A stretch of DNA of 33,435 bases, taken from NCBI GenBank assembly GCA_029379215.1, contig JAQYWO010000063.1, positions 1 to 33,435 on the forward strand. The letters are read 5' to 3'. The notes beneath the pieces were generated by a model. It did no database searches and was not told where the DNA came from. It saw only the letters and a list, made by a program, of their open reading frames with translations. Numbering within the stretch: the stretch's first letter is position 1; every line of letters starts with the position of its first letter. The translations under genes and the position numbers were made by a program. Shown piece by piece: positions 30,325 to 33,435 of this stretch. The DNA is from Rhizonema sp. PD37 (GTDB taxonomy: Bacteria > Cyanobacteriota > Cyanobacteriia > Cyanobacteriales > Nostocaceae).

Positions 30325-30678
30325 ATGAGTGAAACCACAGATACGATTTTCGGCAAAATAATTCGTCGGGAAATTAAGGCTGACATTGTTTATGAAGATG
30401 ATTTGGTGCTGGCATTTAAAGATATCAATGCCCAAGCACCCGTTCATATTATCCTCATTCCCAAAAAACCCATAGCTAGATTAGCTGAGGCAGAATCTGA
30501 TGATACTAACCTGCTGGGACATCTTTTGTTAACAGCGAAGCATGTTGCAGAACTTGCTGGATTACAGACAAACGGTTATCGGATCGTTATCAATAATGGT
30601 CCTGATGGGGGTCAAACTGTATACCATTTACACATACATATCTTGGGAGGACGGCAGATGGCTTGGCCTCCCGGTTGA
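30325..30678 (+). CDS. HIT family protein (HINT-like), 117 aa
   Basis: A nucleotide hydrolase or transferase of the HINT branch. The histidine triad is complete: H101, H103 and H105 in YHLHIHILGGRQMAWPPG. Residues 1-50 (FGKIIRREIKADIVYEDDLVLAFKDINAQAPVHIILIPKKPI) are the usual HINT start. Full length. It acts in the cytoplasm on purine nucleoside phosphoramidates or adenylated compounds. A GC-rich hairpin terminator follows at about 30,689-30,713. Single gene. Confidence 0.93.
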   Translation: MSETTDTIFGKIIRREIKADIVYEDDLVLAFKDINAQAPVHIILIPKKPIARLAEAESDDTNLLGHLLLTAKHVAELAGLQTNGYRIVINNGPDGGQTVYHLHIHILGGRQMAWPPG

Positions 30679-30688
30679 CGGGGACGTA

Positions 30689-30713
30689 AGGGGAGAAGTT
30701 CATTTCTCCCCCT
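30689..30713 (+). terminator. Terminator of the HIT gene
   Basis: AGGGGAGAA / TTCTCCCCCT arms with a 6-base loop, then TAAAAA. A second structured stretch follows at about 30,721-30,759 (TGAAG...CTTCA enclosing CCGGG/CCCGG). The rest of the gap to 30,995 holds no gene. Confidence 0.5.
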
Positions 30714-30995
30714 AAAAATGTGAAGCGAGCCTACCGGGAGCTTCCCCCGGCAGACTTCAAGAAGACGATTGTCAGTTTTTGAGCAAAGAAAAATGTAGCG
30801 GAGCATTCTAGCGCTTAGCAGGGGGAAAGAATTAGAAACCCGTTATTTGTATCAGGAATGAGCGTGAAATTGTATCAGCCAGAATCTGCGTCTACTCGCT
30901 GTGCGCGGTGTTGGCTCAACCACCCAATTTGCCGTGATTCCTAGCTATCTCCAGCATAGAGTCGCGAATTTTACTATAAGTAAACCTGATAAGTA

Positions 30996-31014
30996 TGATT
31001 ACTAAGAGTAATCA
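30996..31014. promoter_or_regulatory. Palindrome TGATTACT-AAG-AGTAATCA upstream of psbA
   Basis: Perfect 8-bp arms with a 3-base centre, ending nine bases before the -35 of psbA. Candidate regulator site for light or stress control of psbA. Confidence 0.5.
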
Positions 31015-31022
31015 AAGACCCC

Positions 31023-31052
31023 TTGCTTTTGTAAACCAATGTAAACTATTAT
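31023..31052 (+). promoter_or_regulatory. psbA promoter
   Basis: -35 TTGCTT (31,023-31,028), 18-base spacer, -10 TATTAT (31,047-31,052); the transcript would have a leader of about 55 bases before ATG 31,115. Confidence 0.55.
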
Positions 31053-31114
31053 GAGTTCAAGCGAAATAAAAAGTCGCTTAACATACATAACCAAATCAAG
31101 CAATCGTAAAAACA

Positions 31115-32197
31115 ATGACAGCAACCTTACAACAGCGCAGTAGCGCCAATGTATGGGACAAGTTCTGCGAATGGATCACCAGTACCGAGAACCGGATCTA
31201 CATCGGTTGGTTCGGCGTCTTGATGATCCCCACCCTACTTGCCGCCACCATTTGCTTCCTGATCGCCTTTGTCGCCGCACCCCCAGTAGATATAGATGGT
31301 ATCCGTGAACCAGTAGCAGGTTCCTTAATTTACGGAAATAACATCATCTCTGGTGCTGTTGTTCCATCATCAAACGCAATTGGTTTGCACTTCTACCCAA
31401 TTTGGGAAGCAGCATCTTTAGATGAGTGGTTGTACAACGGTGGTCCATACCAGTTAGTCGTATTCCACTTCTTAATCGGAGTATTCTGCTACATGGGTCG
31501 TGAGTGGGAATTATCCTACCGTCTTGGAATGCGTCCTTGGATTTGTGTAGCATACAGCGCACCAGTCGCAGCAGCAACCGCAGTCTTCTTGGTCTACCCC
31601 ATCGGACAAGGTTCATTCAGTGATGGTATGCCGTTAGGAATCAGTGGTACATTCAACTTCATGTTGGTGTTCCAAGCAGAACATAACATCTTGATGCACC
31701 CCTTCCACCAACTCGGTGTAGCCGGAGTATTCGGTGGCGCACTGTTCAGTGCAATGCACGGTTCATTGGTAACCTCTTCACTGGTACGTGAAACAACCGA
31801 AACCGAGTCACAAAACTACGGATACAAGTTTGGACAAGAAGAAGAAACCTACAACATTGTCGCAGCACACGGTTACTTCGGTCGGTTAATCTTCCAATAC
31901 GCATCATTCAACAACAGCCGTTCACTGCACTTCTTACTCGCCGCATGGCCAGTAGTGGGCATCTGGTTCACCTCGTTGGGTGTATCAACAATGGCATTCA
32001 ACCTCAACGGTTTTAACTTTAACTCCAGTGTGATTGACTCACAAGGTCGTGTCATCAGCACCTGGGCAGACATCATCAACCGCGCTAACTTGGGTATGGA
32101 AGTGATGCACGAGCGCAACGCTCACAACTTCCCTCTGGACTTGGCTGCTGGTGAATCTACACCTGTTGCACTCTCTGCACCTGCTATCAACGGTTAA
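31115..32197 (+). CDS. psbA: Photosystem II D1 protein, D1:2 (E130) form
   Basis: D1 is the reaction-centre subunit that binds P680, pheophytin, QB and the Mn4CaO5 cluster, in the thylakoid membrane. It has the normal 360 residues. Key residues are present: Y161 (YZ), D170, H189/H190 region (AEH190), H198, H215, H272, S264 (QB site, herbicide-sensitive type), H332, E333, H337, D342 and the C-terminal processing site A344 followed by GESTPVALSAPAING. Residue 130 is Glu, as in high-light D1:2 forms, rather than Gln. Followed by a strong terminator. Chromosomal, outside the comM element. Confidence 0.99.
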   Translation: MTATLQQRSSANVWDKFCEWITSTENRIYIGWFGVLMIPTLLAATICFLIAFVAAPPVDIDGIREPVAGSLIYGNNIISGAVVPSSNAIGLHFYPIWEAASLDEWLYNGGPYQLVVFHFLIGVFCYMGREWELSYRLGMRPWICVAYSAPVAAATAVFLVYPIGQGSFSDGMPLGISGTFNFMLVFQAEHNILMHPFHQLGVAGVFGGALFSAMHGSLVTSSLVRETTETESQNYGYKFGQEEETYNIVAAHGYFGRLIFQYASFNNSRSLHFLLAAWPVVGIWFTSLGVSTMAFNLNGFNFNSSVIDSQGRVISTWADIINRANLGMEVMHERNAHNFPLDLAAGESTPVALSAPAING

Positions 32198-32238
32198 TCA
32201 TAATGTAGAGGCGCTATAACTGAGCGTCTCTCTATAGC

Positions 32239-32270
32239 AAAAGCGCCTTCCAGTTATGGAAGGCGCTTTT
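32239..32270 (+). terminator. psbA terminator
   Basis: Perfect 13-bp stem AAAAGCGCCTTCC / GGAAGGCGCTTTT with a 6-base loop, ending in a T run: a strong intrinsic terminator. Confidence 0.92.
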
Positions 32271-32857
32271 TGCATTCAATATAAAGTTCATGCCGCTCGA
32301 TAAACAGATATTGCCAATGTCCAATTTAAATACGTAGCAGTAGATTACAAATCACAAGCGAATCAGTTCTGGTTCACCATACAGAGAAACGGAGCTTGCT
32401 AGTGAGCGCTCTTCTCCCAAGGGCAAAAGCAGCACGAGCGTCACCTAATAGCTTTAGCGAGACACCTCCGGGGAACCAAGCGTTACAAAGACGCACCAGA
32501 ATGAGGAGCAGGGCAAGCTTGTTGCATCACCAGATAGAAGGGGTTTATAATTGTATAAATTACTGCTGTTATCAGGAGTAAAAGTACGCAAAAAAAAGAT
32601 GATGACAGGGGGGTGTGTGAAAAACTACAGGGATAAAACAAAAAAATAAAGCGAGCAATCATTTGGCGAACTCCGAAAAACCAAATATATTAGAAGCTCA
32701 CCGAAAGAAGTTGTTAGTTAATCAAATAAAAGCGCCAACATGTAACAGGGAAAAATTTCAATATCCATAATCTTTACTCCGTGAGTATGTTGAACTTCAC
32801 TCCCGGAACGAAGATAATTGTTTTCATTCGGTTTTTTATTACCAAAAAATTTTCAGT
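32271..32857. other. Gene-free region after psbA
   Basis: No convincing gene. It holds dispersed repeat-like words (GCTTGCTAGTGAGCGCTCTT and GAGACACCTCCGGGGAACC) typical of Nostocales intergenic DNA, and a small palindrome TTTATA-attg-TATAAA near 32,539-32,556. Confidence 0.5.
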
Positions 32858-33067
32858 ATGAACAAAAAATGGGCGTTCAAGCGTATTACTGTAAACTTGA
32901 CAGAAAATGAAGCTAAAAAGCTTGAAGAGTATTGTGACAAGACAGGCAGAGCAGCAACGGATGTAATTCGAGAACTCCTTCGGGGCTTGCCTACGCAACA
33001 AGACTCTACCGAAACAGGATTTACATCAAGCAACTTTAATGTTAATGCAACATTAGTTAACCCTTAA
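32858..33067 (+). CDS. Ribbon-helix-helix protein, 69 aa
   Basis: AFKRITVNLTENEAKKLEEYCDKTGRAATDVIRELLRGLP is an RHH (CopG-type) fold: ribbon strand RITVNLT, helices ENEAKKLEEYCDKTG and AATDVIRELLRGL. The C-terminus is disordered. A closely related gene lies on the opposite strand to the right, converging on it. Possibly an antitoxin-like or self-regulating DNA-binding protein. Confidence 0.75.
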   Translation: MNKKWAFKRITVNLTENEAKKLEEYCDKTGRAATDVIRELLRGLPTQQDSTETGFTSSNFNVNATLVNP

Positions 33068-33147
33068 TGTGGTAACCTTTTCGGTTGTCAAATAGCAGTA
33101 AGGCATCGTAACTTTTCTAATTTAGTTCAGAGGCTTGGCGTAAATAG

Positions 33148-33333
33148 TCAAGTCCCTGGCAACTCTTGAATAAGTTTCCCAATCACATCTGATTCTGATT
33201 TACCTATCTTATCACAATACTCTTCAAGCTTTTTAGCTTCATTGTCTGTTAAGTCAATGGTGATTTGCTTGAAGGTCGTTTTTTGAGAAAGGCTTTTGAA
33301 ACCGAGAAGTAGATGTGTAGCAGTTTGATTCAT
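33148..33333 (-). CDS. Ribbon-helix-helix protein, 61 aa
   Basis: TFKQITIDLTDNEAKKLEEYCDKIGKSESDVIGKLIQELP is a paralogue of the neighbouring 69-aa protein (about 65% identical over the RHH core by eye). The DNA of the two cores forms an inverted repeat. Upstream (33,403-33,435) lies a strong palindrome that may be its operator. Confidence 0.75.
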   Translation of the reverse strand: MNQTATHLLLGFKSLSQKTTFKQITIDLTDNEAKKLEEYCDKIGKSESDVIGKLIQELPGT

Positions 33334-33402
33334 TATTACGTGACGTTATTCAACGAGAAAATGATTTAAATAGACAAATTTATTTTGGCGTTTTTTATTA
33401 AT

Positions 33403-33435
33403 ATTTTATAGTACCCTTTTTGGGTACTATAAAAT
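33403..33435. promoter_or_regulatory. Perfect 14-bp inverted repeat at window end
   Basis: ATTTTATAGTACCC / GGGTACTATAAAAT around a T5 loop. It lies 70 bases upstream of the minus-strand RHH gene start, and may be its operator or a terminator of a gene outside the window. Confidence 0.55.

Overview
The window looks like chromosomal DNA from a filamentous cyanobacterium, probably Nostocales. The evidence is the very frequent GCGATCGC (HIP1) octamer on both strands, a psbA gene for photosystem II D1, a PEP-CTERM protein, a DUF1400-type N-terminus on an SGNH hydrolase, and an IS1634-like transposase. Function is assigned from sequence motifs only; no database search was possible.

The key boundary is near 25,150. 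Right of it lies ordinary chromosome: the 5' part of comM (minus strand), small ribbon-helix-helix (RHH) genes with a tandem duplication, a decayed second copy of the comM start, an SGNH hydrolase, a HIT protein, psbA, and two convergent RHH paralogues. comM is cut off inside its Walker B coding sequence. The broken end overlaps by four bases the start of a large serine recombinase gene that reads in the same direction. That is the layout of a recombinase-borne integrated element, as in the developmentally excised elements of heterocystous cyanobacteria and other comM-integrated islands. The rest of comM is not seen, so everything from 1 to about 25,150 is probably the inside of one element larger than 25 kb whose other end lies outside the window.

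Inside the element, from the left: (i) 1-5.2 kb, a phage-like block with a GNAT-domain protein, an HTH protein and a 964-residue protein combining a tail-hub-like scaffold, a lambda-endolysin-like transglycosylase and an M23 peptidase; (ii) 5.4-7.9 kb, an IS1634-family insertion that seems to have split a small gene; (iii) 8.1-10.2 kb, exported or membrane proteins; (iv) 10.2-16.4 kb, a tyrosine recombinase with iteron-like repeats, a gene-poor tract with a repeated bipartite motif, a possible primase-like protein, and an RHH gene preceded by an array of GATAAC boxes; (v) 16.6-22.6 kb, a long minus-strand gene train encoding a membrane-anchored P-loop ATPase, several small membrane proteins and unknown proteins, followed by a dense GCCGTG repeat cluster; (vi) 22.7-25.1 kb, two small DNA-binding regulators with their own operator-like repeats, then the serine recombinase.

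The block at 17-22.6 kb, with its GCCGTG cluster, is the best candidate for an undescribed system. It could be a DNA-translocation, packaging or secretion apparatus carried by the element. It has an ATPase, a chain of very small hydrophobic proteins and a repeat-rich candidate origin, but no gene I can match to a standard type IV secretion system.
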